In this document: piece by piece, positions 37,101 through 48,701 of the stretch
How the letters are laid out: each line of letters begins with the position of its first letter
Position numbering within the stretch: the first letter of the stretch is position 1
Assembly: GCF_026212465.1 (NCBI RefSeq)
Contig: NC_080050.1
Location: forward strand, 32,766,570-32,830,569
Length of the DNA: 64,000 bases
Direction of reading: 5' to 3'
Source of the DNA: Amaranthus tricolor
Taxonomy: Eukaryota; Streptophyta; Magnoliopsida; Caryophyllales; Amaranthaceae
Program-made: the position numbers and the translations under genes
The notes under the pieces: model-generated
What the model was told of the DNA's origin: nothing
Seen by the model: only the letters and a program-made list of their open reading frames with translations
Database searches by the model: none

Positions 37101-40100
37101 CATTTTTGTACTTCACGAATTATTGCTCCTTCACTTTCTATGCACTTATTAAATCATGTGAGCTTCTTTTTCGTGTGAAAAATGTATATCTTGTTTGCAA
37201 TCATGTCCATCATAAACGACCTCTTTGTTATTATAAGGTTGAGGTTGCATACATCTGAGTATCTTAATTTAGAACCATGAACTCCGCCTAGGTGTGAGCC
37301 ACTTAGTCGCCTTGGGTTATGATATGGAAGGGAAAAGCATTTTTTGTATCTTCACTTTTTTGTATCTTTTTCTAAACGATTAATATTGAATCCTTTTCTA
37401 GGTTCTATACAAAAGTCGCTGTGACAATCGGCTGAATGAGATCATTGAGAGGGCATCGGCAGACAAGCGTGAGGTATGAGCTAGGGGCATCCTATTTTTT
37501 ATTGTACTGTTATTCCATTAAAACTAATAAGTGAGATTTCAGGCGGATTTGTTGGGAAAGAAATACGAGGAAAAGTACAAGCACGTTGCAGAATTAGCCT
37601 CAAAATTAACTATTGAAGAGGCTAAATTCCGTGAATATCAGGTAATATAATCTTCAAATGATGTACGTAGTGACTTAGGCACATGGAAATAATTATCACT
37701 ATGATAGTGATGTTTGCAATATCAGTTCTCTCTGGATTCTTTAATAAGAGTTTGCCTACTTGGATGTTATGTTGTTGCTGCTGCCTACTAGGATGTGTAT
37801 GTCAATTTCCATCCACACCTTCTGTGTTCCTTTCTAATACCTATAGGCTTGAATTTAAATTGGACTCTGAAGCTAATGTACGTGTTTTTAATCTAAATTG
37901 TATTTTTTTAACTGTAATTATTCCCAATCAATTTATTTATCCCATTTCCTGTCTTGTGCTTTTGAGTGCTTAGATTTACTGGGACTGGGACTCTTCTGAG
38001 GCAGGGCACAAATTTCTTACTGATTTATTTATTTTACTTTGTTTTTGTAAGGTTGTGTACATCCGACCCCCTGAAACTGCACTTAGGTGGGAGCATAGTG
38101 TAAAAATGCGGTTATCATAATGTCTAAATATCGGTCGAAACCATAAGATCTCCCTTAATACGGCCAAAACACGGTTTTTTTACACCTTTACAACGGGGAA
38201 AATATCGGTTCGTTTGTTTTGAAAACCTTTACAATACGGCCGATGCGATGCGATACGGCCTTGGTTTATTTTCTATGGGTGAGAGCCCCTTAATGGTATT
38301 GGGGTAATGGAATGTTGCATCTCTTCCATTTCCCGATTCCTCTTTGTCTCTTTCTTGTGCAGGGTGCTTTCTTTTCCTCTTCTAAATGATTAATTTGTCT
38401 GTGTCTATTTTGAATCTTCTTGTTGTCAAGGCAACTTGCCATCTGGAGTATATGATGATTGAGAAATTTGGAAGAATTGTTTAACTTTCAATGAGTAGTT
38501 TTCTTTCCTAGCATCTTCATTCTGGTTAAATGTGCAGGAGCGAAAAACAGAGCTGCAGCAAGCCATTATTAACATGGAACAGGGTGGAAGTGTGGACGGC
38601 ATCCTTCAGGTAGTCTTTTGACATTCAGATTCTGATGATTAAATTGAGTATTATGCTCATTTCATGGCTTGTGTTTACAAGGTGAAGGTTGCGAGCTTTT
38701 GGCCCCTCCTTACCTTCCTAGGTGTGGAACTCTTTGATGCCATTGGGGTAGTTAAGTAATGTAATTTATGATCGTTTCATTACTTGTTTTCTTCAATTCC
38801 CCCTCTAGGTCCGTGCAGATAGAATACAGTCAGATTTTGAGGAGCTTTTGAAGGCTTTGTCTGAACGCTGCAAAAGACATGGAATTGAAATTAAGTCAGC
38901 AGCATTAATTGAACTTCCTAAAGGTAGTTTGAGAGTCTTAGTCTTGCTTTTCTGTGATTATCATCCTTTTCATATTTTCCGCTATAACTTTTTCAATTAG
39001 TTGTTCAATATATTCTGTAGTTGGGAACTGTTTAGTTCTTTTGGTTGTCAATTAATAAGAGAATGACTAATTTGGTTTGAGTTTGCCAAGGCTGGCAACC
39101 TGGGATTCAAGAAGGAGCTGCTGTTTGGGATGAAGAGTGGGACAAGTTTGATGATGAAGGTATGCACTGCCAGACTTCTGCTTGTCATATATGGTGGTCA
39201 TTGCAATTCTTCTAGATAGATGGCCTCCCTTCTGGGCGAAGACTGGGATGTGTCTGAATTGTCTTTTTGATTATTTGTTTAGGACTCGTATTCGACAAAG
39301 AGGTCAGTATGTATGAGCATACTAAGGCTTCTCCGAGATCCACTTTATTTGAGAATGGAACATACTCTCATGATGACGTGTTTAGCCCTGATTCCCCATC
39401 AAATGCGGATGCCAAGTCCGAGAAGCAATCTAGCAGAGGTGAGCGTGCACTTGATAGTGAATCTGGATACACCCATAGTGAAGATGATTCAACTAGAAGT
39501 CCTCTTGGAAGCCCAGCTCATCGATCCACACAAGAAATCCCATCACAAGATTTTTCAGATATCTTTGCCAAGAGTGAGGCAGATTCAGATTTCCATCGGT
39601 ATGCTATGCTTTTTGTTTGTTTCCTTCTCTTACTCAGTTTGATATAAGTCTCAACTTCAAATTTCTCCTTTTTCCACCACAGAAGCTTCGATGAACAGGG
39701 TTGGGGCAATTTTGATGGTACTGATGATGGAGATTCGGTTTGGGGATTTAATTCTAAGGTATGGCAGTCGAATTCAGCAAGGATATGAATTGAGTAACCA
39801 ATAGTATTATAAATATAATAAGGCCATTATATCTAATCATTCTTAATTTTAAAAATTAAATGAACCCCTTGAGTAAAGTCATTTTGCTCAAAGCTATCCC
39901 TTTCAATGGCTTCCATCCTAAACTTTTGCATTGGGTGTGTGGGATGCAGTGTAAATGATTGTTTATAATATCATGTCACCCTAATTGATACTTCTTTTAT
40001 TTCTTGATCTCACGTCTCGCTCTTCCCATCACAACCAATACTCCCAGAATTCCCTCAGCCTGTATTTGCATCTTGTATGGTTATTTCTTCATTTTCATGC

Positions 40101-40545
40101 TTGAATTTGCTTTCCATCTTGGCAGGATCAGCATGGAGATCGTCTGTTTGAATCCGGTGGCTTTGGTTTAAGTCCCAGGACAGATTCTCCCCAAGGTGAC
40201 ACCAGTTACAATAAAAGAAGCCCATTTAATTTTGCCGACTCGGTGCCAGCAACACCATCATTCTCAAAGTCCGGAAATTCTCCAAGATACAGTGAGGCTG
40301 GGGACAATTTCTTTGATAATTATTCAAGATTTGATTCTTTCGGCATGAATGAAAGCAGCCGATTTTCTCCACCGCGCGAGACCCTTACAAGGTTCGATTC
40401 CGTAAGCAGCAATAGAAGTGGGTTTGGTGGCCATAGTCGAGGATTTACTTCATTTGATGATGCAGATCCATTTGGGTCTTCTGGGCCTTTTAAGGTCTCC
40501 TCTGAAACACCCAAGAAAAGTTCAGACAATTGGAGTTCATTTTAG
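31147..40545 (+). CDS. EH1: EH-domain endocytic protein (EH1/Pan1-like, TPLATE complex), apparent frameshift in exon 2
   Basis: Thirteen exons: 31147-31293, 31989-33263, 34027-34245, 34346-34566, 36215-36289, 37402-37473, 37543-37641, 38538-38609, 38809-38923, 39091-39159, 39283-39598, 39683-39758, 40126-40545, about 1,059 codons. The first EH domain has the EF-hand loop DLDQDGRISGAE. A Gly/Ser/Pro-rich linker of repeated GL-SSG units follows. The second EH domain (from about residue 434) has DTDKDGKITGEQ and DEDNDSMLTLRE. A coiled coil spans about residues 610-770, then comes GWQPGIQEGAAVWDEEWD. The tail has repeated FDS and DPF motifs and ends SSDNWSSF. Plant EH1/EH2 are subunits of the TPLATE endocytic adaptor at the plasma membrane and bind lipids and cargo. 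The frame slips by one base near 33058: upstream frame ends ...SSQSVLN, downstream frame resumes TTSGVSPQ. A sequence error, a real mutation, or splicing of a possible 110-base intron (33004-33113) could explain it. Confidence 0.85.
35116..35220 (+). mobile_element. SINE-like fragment in EH1 intron 4
   Basis: CACCTAGATGAGAGCCACTC then ACATTGGGTTAATGGAACGT resembles the other SINE-like copies listed here. It is diverged and lacks a clear Pol III box. Confidence 0.45.
35408..35694. mobile_element. hAT-type MITE with perfect 8-bp target duplication
   Basis: TCTGCACT occurs at 35400-35407 and again at 35695-35702, directly flanking a 287-bp element. The ends are TAGGGGCGGATCTAG on the left and, inward from the right, CAGTGGCGGAGGGAAA. 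The pattern CAGnGGCGGA plus an 8-bp duplication is characteristic of hAT elements. The subterminal motif AGTGATGTCACTTG also occurs near both ends. No transposase is present. The insertion lies in the long intron 4 of the EH1 gene. Confidence 0.85.
37237..37340 (+). mobile_element. SINE-like copy in EH1 intron 5
   Basis: AAGGTTGAGGTTGCATACAT, then CTCCGCCTAGGTGTGAGCCA and CTTGGGTTATG. The order matches the other copies near 38.0, 38.7 and 43.6 kb. Confidence 0.6.
38045..38325 (+). mobile_element. SINE-like copy in EH1 intron 7, split by another repeat
   Basis: The left part reads GTAAGGTTGTGTACATCCGA followed by CCCCCTGAAACTGCACTTAG and GTGGGAG up to about 38095. The right part resumes GGGTGAGAGCCCCTTAATGG with ATTGGGGTAATGGAATG from about 38277. 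Between them sits the repeat at 38098-38272. Confidence 0.65.
38098..38272 (+). repeat. Dispersed repeat, copy A (about 170 bp)
   Basis: Contains GCGGTTATCATAATGTCTAA, ATATCGGTCGAAACCATAAG, two CCTTTACAA blocks and a terminal CGATGCGATGCGATACGGCC. It matches 44366-44535 along its whole length at what looks like 80-85% identity. It is not recognised as a named family. Confidence 0.75.
38680..38762 (+). mobile_element. SINE-like copy in EH1 intron 8
   Basis: GGTGAAGGTTGCGAGC, CTTCCTAGGTGTGGAAC and GATGCCATTGGGGTAGTTAA follow the family order. Confidence 0.6.
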
Positions 40546-41029
40546 TTCATCGGTTCTGTGTTTTTATGATAAACTCCCATTTATTTCGTGACGCTAATTG
40601 AGATACATACGTATAAGGCAATTTTTGTGTGCTTGTATAGCAGCATACATAGTCCAGTATTGTAAATTGGTTGGTGTTCGTTCCTTTGTTGTGTTGTAGA
40701 CACAATTTTCTGTTCTCCTGGCATGCAGGAACTACAATAAGACTACAGGATCATAGACAAAGATAATTTTGTTGGAATTATATCATTTTTTTGTATTGTC
40801 AAAAAAAAAATGATACAAGTATAAGTTTCGGCATACAAGTATACTTCCATTCGATAGCCGTAAATTGGAAAAAATCAATCACAAATCCTTGCTTGCTAAG
40901 AAAATGTGAGTTTATTTCCGAACATCTTATCATAGTTCATGTGATGAGTGATGACCCCAAAAAGGAGTACATTATACATTCATGTCTGAGTTGTAGCTGT
41001 TTAGTTTACTTGCAATACAAATTTTAATA
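40546..41029. other. 3' flank of EH1 gene
   Basis: Non-coding; includes the presumed 3' untranslated region. Nothing else recognised. Confidence 0.5.
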
Positions 41030-41285
41030 CTACCTCCTATTCAGCTGAATTGTCCCATTTTTTTTTGGCACTATTCACTTATCACTCTTAATTTGTATTT
41101 TACTCTTAATCTATAAGTTAAAACATAGTCATATGGGATCTTGTTTAATTTGTCTCAATACAAGGATTATTAATATCAACTTTTTATAATTTTTAATTAA
41201 GCATAATTTGAGATATTAAGAGTTAAAATGTTGCCTCGGCAAGTGTGAAAAGTCAAATGGGACAGTTCAGCTGAATAGGAGGGAG
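41030..41285. mobile_element. Stowaway-like MITE, copy 2 (intact ends)
   Basis: TA flanks both sides. The ends CTACCTCCTATTCAGCTGAA and, inward from the right, CTCCCTCCTATTCAGCTGAA are near-perfect inverted repeats. The interior is shared with 29526-29780. The element is 256 bp with no coding capacity. Confidence 0.9.
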
Positions 41286-41800
41286 TATAATTTAGTTCAA
41301 AATCTAAGAAAAGCTGAATAGCAAATGTCATTGATGTTTTATTGTCAGTCGTCCCGACGGAATCAACAATTCTGATCTTCGCATCGACATCCACAACACG
41401 GTTCCAGTCAGTAATAATATTTGATTACAAAGATGAAAGATGGATACGGACCCAGCAGAAACCGACTGCAACTGCATTTACGATTTGAGCTTTGATATGA
41501 ACCATCCTTCTGTTAGGGAGAGTTATTTTGAAGATTCCATGAAGCATTCAACTCTGCCACAGATTGTTAAGCCTGTAAACAGCAAACCCAGCAAAGAAAA
41601 TGTATTTTAAGTGTCAAGGCTCTAACAAGTCACTTGTGCAACCAAACTAATCATAGTATTGCAATCAATTACTTCTTCATCCAGGCGTTGAAAAAAAGTT
41701 AAAGCATCTTATTGATGACAAGTAGGGTAGTTGCAAAGACAAAAAATAATAAAGATAATCTGAGGTACACAAGTTTCGCCTGAGTCCTGACTCTCAAGAA
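41286..41800. other. Intergenic
   Basis: Nothing recognisable. Confidence 0.4.
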
Positions 41801-42660
41801 ACAGTTTTTATGTGTCAAGACAACGCAAAGGGGAGTGGGATGCCATGGAACATTGCTTGGGCGAGCAATGAATAGCTTGTCTGAGCAAAGTGATGGGCAT
41901 GAGGCAGAACATGGCTGGGACAGCTTGCTCGGTGAGCAAGTAGGCTGCCGAAACAAGCAAATTGCACAGACCAAGGCAGAGAGCGAGGAAATTGAGTGCT
42001 TCGGCAACCGAACTGCAGCTCGAAAGAGTTTTTAAGCAAAAGCAGAACAAGCACAACTCCGACTTGGGAAAGCCACTGCTCATTGAAACAAGCACGAAAA
42101 GGGGCTTCTTGTGGATTCTTTCTTGGATAAGGGAAGGGGTGTTTGTCAGACAGCCATCTTTTGTTAAAATGTTGAGAATTGCGTATGCACACATTCTGCC
42201 TTCTGGGGAACTTGAGGGATGATTCCTCTGAGCTTTGTACTCTTTAAGAAGAGGTCTTGCAGACCAAATCAACATGTGGTGAATTGTGTGAGCTTGTTGA
42301 AGCTCATCTCCAAGAGAAGCTAAGTTGTTTTGAGTGAGAAAAAGCACCATCTTTGAGTTTGAGGGGACTATCTTGTTGGAGAATGCTCCATTGTTGTTGA
42401 GGTTAGCTCATGTTGAGAGCAAGCTGAAGCTATTGAGTGCCCAAACACTTGAGAGGGACTGCAAACATAAGAGAGCTAGAGAGAGAGAGCTATTGAGTGC
42501 TTGTACTCCATTTTTGTGAGCAAACACAAGTGAAGGTGATTGAGCTTAGTGAACTAAACAAATGAAACATTTTAAGAGTTTTGTATTTCAGTTGTGATTG
42601 TAATAGTTGCATAAAAGAAATGCAAAACATTGATGATTGAAGTGATAATTTAAGATATCT
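41801..42660. mobile_element. LTR-like unclassified repeat
   Basis: The base composition is much less AT-rich than the neighbourhood. It shows repeated GAGCAAGC/TTGAGTGC motifs, an AGAGAGAGAGAG tract at 42474, and a tail of the type TTTGTATTTCAGTTGTGATTG, as seen at the R-U5 side of copia LTRs. Several overlapping open frames on both strands are unrelated to known proteins and look spurious. Exact ends and target duplication were not found. Confidence 0.35.
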
Positions 42661-42914
42661 ACTATTTTTCTATTTTGGTTGTCTGCTTAAGAACACTTGC
42701 CATGGCTTTGTTGTCATTGTTTCTCCCCCTATTCTCTAGCCTATAGTGAGCCTGACTTTACCACATAAATGCTTCATGAAGACTACTTTCTGATTTAATT
42801 AACTAATACTAAAAGAAAACCTTTGTATCTTCTTGGCCATTTGCTTCACCTCACCCCTTATTTCTTCACCTCCCTATTTCATCATCATCATCCAACCCAG
42901 TATATCCTGCTCAT

Positions 42915-43410
42915 AGAAAAAGAATATGGACAGGGTCTGGGAGGGAAGGACGGCGGCAACTCATACCCATAAAGGAAAGCGCGGCCAAAGGAGTCCCCCG
43001 GCTCGGAAAAGACAGAGACGTAGCTACACGTTAAAGATAAAAAGGCCTATAAATAAAAAGTAGACCCACCTACAAAATAAAATAGAAAGGGACAAAAAAA
43101 CTAATAAAAGAAACGAGAGGAGCAGGATGGTAAAAACACAAAGAGACAATCTACGAGGGCATTAGTAATCTAAAACATGGATATGACGCCTCCAACTACC
43201 CCTATCCCTAGTCAGGCCCTCGGAGAGGTTTAACTCACGCAAGTCAACTTTTATCTGCTCATTCTAAGTTCTCCTGGGTTTTCCTCGACTCCTCTTACCC
43301 TCTACTATAATGCTTTCTACTTTCCTCACAGGGGTGGCGAGGGTCTTTCTCTGCACATGTCCAAACCATCCCAATCTATTTTCGCGCATTTTTTCCAGAA
43401 ATAGAGGCTA
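42915..43410 (-). mobile_element. RTE-type LINE, 3' end fragment
   Basis: On the minus strand the sequence reads [20 protein letters not shown], then [13 protein letters not shown] and a stop, then LSEGLTRDRGSWRRHIHVLDY. This is the conserved C-terminus of plant RTE-like LINE reverse transcriptase proteins, with decay. The untranslated 3' part runs to about 42915. Confidence 0.75.
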
Positions 43411-43552
43411 CTCCTAGTTTGTCACAAGATTGTCATTCTGAATTAGGAAGTAAAGAAAAATATCTTCTCGGCCCACTTCTTGTACCAAGAGAAGATAACA
43501 AATTTTGTAGAAAGCAAAAAATTTAAGGGAAAGAAAGTAAATGGACAGGAAT

Positions 43553-43652
43553 AATGATGAACAACAACATTCCATTACCCCAATGCCATTAAGTGACTCC
43601 CACTTAGGTTAGGCTTTGGGGGGGTCAGATATAAGCAACCTTGTTAGTGATA
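43553..43652 (-). mobile_element. SINE-like copy, minus strand
   Basis: On the minus strand: AAGGTTGCTTATATCTGACC, then CTAAGTGGGAGTCACTTAAT and GGCATTGGGGTAATGGAATG. It is the best preserved of the set. Confidence 0.65.
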
Positions 43653-43785
43653 TCATTAACAAAGAGGTTTTTCCGATTGATCCTTGGTTGCAAACATCAT
43701 GGACAGAAATAATGATGAACAAGGTCAAGAAAAACACCATCAATGAAGGACTAACTACATGAGATGCAAAGGAAGGACCTGAAAA

Positions 43786-46700
43786 CTAGCAATGGTCATC
43801 ATTGCCATCTATGTGTTCCTGTATCTTTTCAAATGCATAAAGCATCGATGCTCGCATGTTTGCTATTTCAATCAGTTTTTCCAGGGCTGCATGTCAGAAA
43901 ATAAAGGTTCATATTGTTATATTAAAAGAAACAGGTGATTGCTTGAATGCTAATTCAGATAACACATGACAAGAAAAAGAACAGAAGAAAACTGTCAAAC
44001 CTGTCTCAAATGAAAGTTGAGCAGCTCGCAATTTGGGAGAAACTAACGTGCCAAAAACAGCAAGTGACTTCGATCGTCCCTTTTGTACCTGTGGAGAAAA
44101 GGACAGAATCACCTACTGTATAAATTTGTAAGCTATAAATTTCAAAATGACTATAGTTCACACTTCACAGTCCAGTCTCTTTCAGTTCGGGGGTATTACC
44201 TGATTTCAGTCGATTATTGTAAAATGGTTCACAGTTTAGTAAAACTACAGAAGATATCACAGGCGACACTTGTGTGAACATTACAAAGTTAGGCATTGTC
44301 TGGATACTAGGATGATATCTTAGCATGTGCAAATATGCGGTAATGGAACGATGATGCATTTATAGGAGTGATACGGTTATCGTAACGCTTAAATATCGGT
44401 CAAAAGCATGATATATTCCTTGATACGGCCCAAAACATGTTTTTTTTAGAACCTTTACAACGCGGAAAATATCAGTTCATTTTCTGAAAACCTTTACAAT
44501 GCGGCTGATGCGGTGTGATGCAATGCGGCCTTTTTTTGCACTTTGTTTCTTAGACGCTTATGCACCATGCCATGGAATGAAGTTCGCGTTTAGAAATCAA
44601 AATATAGTTCCACGGTCGAAACTGTAAAAGTTAAGTGCATAGTTGGTAGAGGATGCAGTTCTGGAACTTGAAAAGCCCAAGAATTTGCTTCTCTCTTGAA
44701 TTGGACAGAAAAAGATGCTGAACAAGTGCTTAAGGTATCACTATGTTGATCACACGTTTCTTATCCTTCAAAGAATTGGAAGACTCTCAAAACTTCAGCA
44801 ATTCATTTATTTGGTTAGTGTTCAGTCATAACAGCAGAAATCAGTGATAATACTTCCTTCATACTATAAAATATGAACGGAGAGAAGCAATTCACTTAAT
44901 TCACCAAAAGAAATATAATTAGCGCACAAAAATTGTTAATTTCTGGTATTGTCACTTACTTTATCATTTTCACTGATTGAGGCTCCAGTTGGTGAGCTGC
45001 TCTCATCAACTTCTGCAGAGAAACAAGAAGAGTATAAGAATATTTTTGAGCAACTAGATTCAACCAGAAAGACACAAGTGACAAGACATACACTTCTTAA
45101 GAATACAGAATTTCAATAAAAATTAAAATCCAGCAAAGAAGTGTTTGTGTTTCATATTACACACAACATATTGCTCAAAACAATATCACAAGTTCATAGA
45201 AAAGACCATTTTTATCACCAGTTAATTGAGATATGTCTTTGTGTCTCTGGCGCATACTATTAGCTTTCTGATACAGCCCATCATTACCCTCTTTCAAATT
45301 TTTTGAATCCTCAGCATCATCTGCTACCCACTTGCAAAGGGTGAAATGTGGCTCTGCAAATAATTCAACAAACTAATGTAACAACAATACATAAATATTT
45401 GCTTTGATGAAGTACATCATGTTCAAGACATATATGTATCTTTATGAACTTACCATGGTGTAAATTAAAACAATAATTAAGAAATGTGTTTTAAAAAGGA
45501 AATAAAGCTAAACAGAACTCCGTGTTAAAAAGCTGCAGCACCCCTCTCTTTCTGAGTAAGGGGTTTTGACAAAGAGAAAAGGAATAATACTATAGAAATA
45601 TGTAAATGGGTGAAAATGACACCCAATTCAAGTTTTGTAGTGAAAACAATCAGCATCATTCACCCAGCTCGCACTCGTAAGTAATATCTAAACTTGTGAT
45701 ACAAAATTAGTCTCAAACAAAGAATTGAACAAAATTGTAAGCACTTTAGTATCTAAACTAAAATATTTGACTACTAGGTACTAGCTATCTTTTTTTGAAA
45801 GGAACAGTGAGCTATTATTAAGAAAATATCAGAAAGTACAAGATCGAAAAATCCAATTTGGACCCCGTTAGACCACACTTTATCACAGCAACCAATTTTA
45901 GCCCACCTAGCAAGTCTATAAGCTACACTATTGCTCTCTCTAAACATGATGAAATACATACTCACTAGCGTTTAATTCTTACTTCTTGTAAGCAAAATGA
46001 ATTTTTCAGATCGAATATAATGTTAAAAAAAAAAAAAGAATGCCCATAAGCCTCATCGTCCCTATATTCCTGTTGAATTTCGTTATCATCTCTGCCAAGT
46101 AAAAATTCTAAACCTTAAGGCTTAAACCACTAGAAAATCTTGGAATTCATATACTTACCATCACCTTTAGTTACGTCCAAATTTGTAACAGCTGAGTGTT
46201 CTTTAAGATCCAATAACACACTATTGACACGTGACGCTCCCATGGAATAACGAGCACTAGCAAAATCAAACCATCCCTGAAATCAACGTGTTTGAGAAAG
46301 CGCTAGCATTAGAAACACTAACAATACAATGCAAGATTCAAAAGACAATTGGTATCAAAAGTAAAAGTATAGGACAACAATTCTTCTATTGTTTGCTCAT
46401 AGTTTTCCTTTTTCTAAAAGGCTTTTAGTATGACATCAACTGAATTCAATCATCATTTTGAGCACCTGATGAGAATACAATTATCACAATCCATAACAAG
46501 ACAGTGGAACCAACCAACACCATTTTATGCGCTCTTTTATAGTGAAGATATCCATGGCTTAGTGCTACACTACAACCAACCTATAATCATCCAAAAAAGG
46601 TAAACCTTTAACAGAATAATGCACTGTTTAATACTCCATAAAAAGCATCAATATGAAGACATATAAGGCCTACATATCATGTTTTTAAGAAACAACAGAT

Positions 46701-47224
46701 GAAAATGAGCACATCCAACTGCATCATTAGCTAAAAGACCAGGAAATTTTATAAACCCTAATCTGCATATTTCATAAAACAATCAATATTCCCATTATGA
46801 ATGATTGCAAAGCATTTCAAGAAAGAATTTTCTCCAATGAAAATAGAAAAGATTGAATCTTTAAGTGCAACAGAAAAATAGACAACATGAAAAATCACAT
46901 AAGAAGCTCATGGTTATCAGATTTAATTGCCTGTTGTGATCAAGTTCATATGTTATCCCAATTCACAATCAACTGAAACAGAATGAATAAAAAATTACAG
47001 GAATTAGAAAAACCCAAGAGGCGGGAAAGGAAAGCAACCTGGCGAAGTATGGAGGAGACAGAGTTGACTAATAGGAGGTAAGAATCAAGGGAATCCATGA
47101 ACTTGAGTACATCATCACAATCAACGTCAATTTTCTTCTGATTATGATCATCATAATCACCATTAACATCATCCCCATCACATGGTAGTCGGTTCTCAAT
47201 ATCAGAGGATTCAATTTTGGCCAT
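43786..47224 (-). CDS. VMA22: V-ATPase assembly factor VMA22 (CCDC115 homologue)
   Basis: Six exons on the minus strand, 47039-47224, 46159-46276, 45219-45353, 44960-45012, 44001-44088 and 43786-43886, give 226 aa with matching phases. Conserved segments are DDVLKFMDSLDSYLLLVNSV near the N-terminus, GWFDFASARYSMGASRVNSV at the start of exon 2, and KGRSKSLAVFGTLVSPKLRA before the C-terminal helix LEKLIEIANMRASMLYAFEKI. In yeast the Vma12-Vma22 complex in the ER helps assemble the V0 sector of the vacuolar proton pump, and CCDC115 is the human counterpart; the plant role is inferred. The start at 47224 (MAKIESSDIE) was preferred to the upstream in-frame Met because it gives the family-like N-terminus. 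It lies next to EH1 on the opposite strand, an arrangement that may be conserved in Arabidopsis. Confidence 0.82.
44366..44535 (+). repeat. Dispersed repeat, copy B (about 170 bp)
   Basis: Matches 38098-38272 throughout, with TACGGTTATCGTAACGCTTA at the left and GCGGCTGATGCGGTGTGATG at the right. It lies in an intron of the VMA22 gene. Confidence 0.75.
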
Positions 47225-47853
47225 ATTTCTTCGAAATTTTCCAGAAATTGTGTTGTTATTAGTTGGGAGGTCGATGATAGTTATAAGTTCAGGTGCGAGA
47301 TTAAGATAAGGACAAAGGAGTTGAAGAAACAAGGAAAGAAAATACGATCGGGATTTATATTTTTTTGTATTTCGTTCGTGCATCGTCTGCATCCATATAT
47401 GATTTGATTTATGAGTGGGATTATTTCATTATATTCTCATATCAATGTTTCACAATATACTACTGTAGACTGTAGACCGTAGACATAAGAAATAATTTCA
47501 CCCAAATAACAAGAGCTATTTTTTTAATTTCAGTACAAAATTTATCAAAGTATTGTACTCCACGTATTTTTTTTATGTAAATAACGGGAATAAAATTAAG
47601 GGATAAGTTTTTCTCTTCTTTAAAAATGTTTTTTTTAATTAATGTGGTAATTTTAAATGTTTTTTTAATTAAGGGGCCGAATTTCGAAATATATGATCAA
47701 TTAGGGTATTATATATTTGTTTTTTGAAAAAATGTCATTATATTAAGTTAAAATAGCATGTAATTAATAAAAAAAATTCATTTTTGTCTGACATGTGAAA
47801 ATATTGGAAATATTGGAATCGTGAATTTAAATAGAGTTTCACTAAAACTAATA
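47225..47853. other. 5' flank of VMA22 gene
   Basis: Includes the leader and promoter region of the minus-strand VMA22 gene by position, then T-rich DNA. No defined element is seen. Confidence 0.4.
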
Positions 47854-48088
47854 CTCCCTCCTATTCAGACTTATGTGTCCCATTTAGTTTTTCATACTTG
47901 TCGGGACAACATTTTAACCCTTAAAAATTATTCTTAATTATTAAAAATTATCTCAAATTAATAATCTTAGTATTGAGATGAATCAAATAAGATCTTACAT
48001 AACTATATTTTAACTTATAAATTAAAAATAAAATACAAATTAAAAGTAATAAGGAAATAGTGTTCATAAATAAATGGGACACGTAAGC
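47854..48088. mobile_element. Stowaway-like MITE, copy 3 (right end eroded)
   Basis: Starts after TA with CTCCCTCCTATTCAGACTTA. The interior TACTTGTCGGGACAACATTT and TTTTAACTTATAAATTAAAA match copies 1 and 2 in the opposite orientation. The right end stops at GGGACACGTAAG without the last bases of the inverted repeat. Confidence 0.75.
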
Positions 48089-48701
48089 ATACTACACATT
48101 TTTTTTAAGGATACCATCCCACATCTCAATTCTCACCCTCTTCGAAACACAGTATTCCCAAGTTTTACTAGGATTTTCTTTATCTACTTTCTTTTCCAAA
48201 AATTCCTAAAAAAAAAAAAAAGAAATCTTTCAAATTTGGTGTTGAGTCCTGACATAAAGGTATTCACTTTCACTTGTGCTGTGATACTTCATGCAATTTA
48301 GGATTGTTTTGTTATTTTGGTAGACATCATGAATTGTTTGGCATGAATTGAATGTTTATAAAGCTATGATTTTTATTAATACATGTTCAATTTGTAGTTG
48401 GTTTTCTTTTGAGGATGACTTGATTGATCAGCTAAACACTTTTGGGTACTCCTATTTCTATGTTTGGAGAATTAGCCATGGATTATACCTTGAAATCATC
48501 AACAAGACAACAAATTTTAGTAAACTAATTGCATGTATGAACCTCAGTTTGTTGGGGTTTTTCAGGATATTATATACAAATTTAGAGAAGTTGGGAAATA
48601 TAGGTTAAGGGAATGTCTAGAACCTGTTTTTAAAATGCCTTACTGCCTGCTGCTGGCTCCTATTGACCCCCACCAGACCACCACCTTCAATTGACTCCAA
48701 G

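Noticed and set aside
41808..42350. Overlapping open frames of 102-180 aa on both strands
   Set aside because: They overlap in several frames of a repeat-like, less AT-rich region; none resembles a known family, so chance frames in an LTR-like repeat are more likely.
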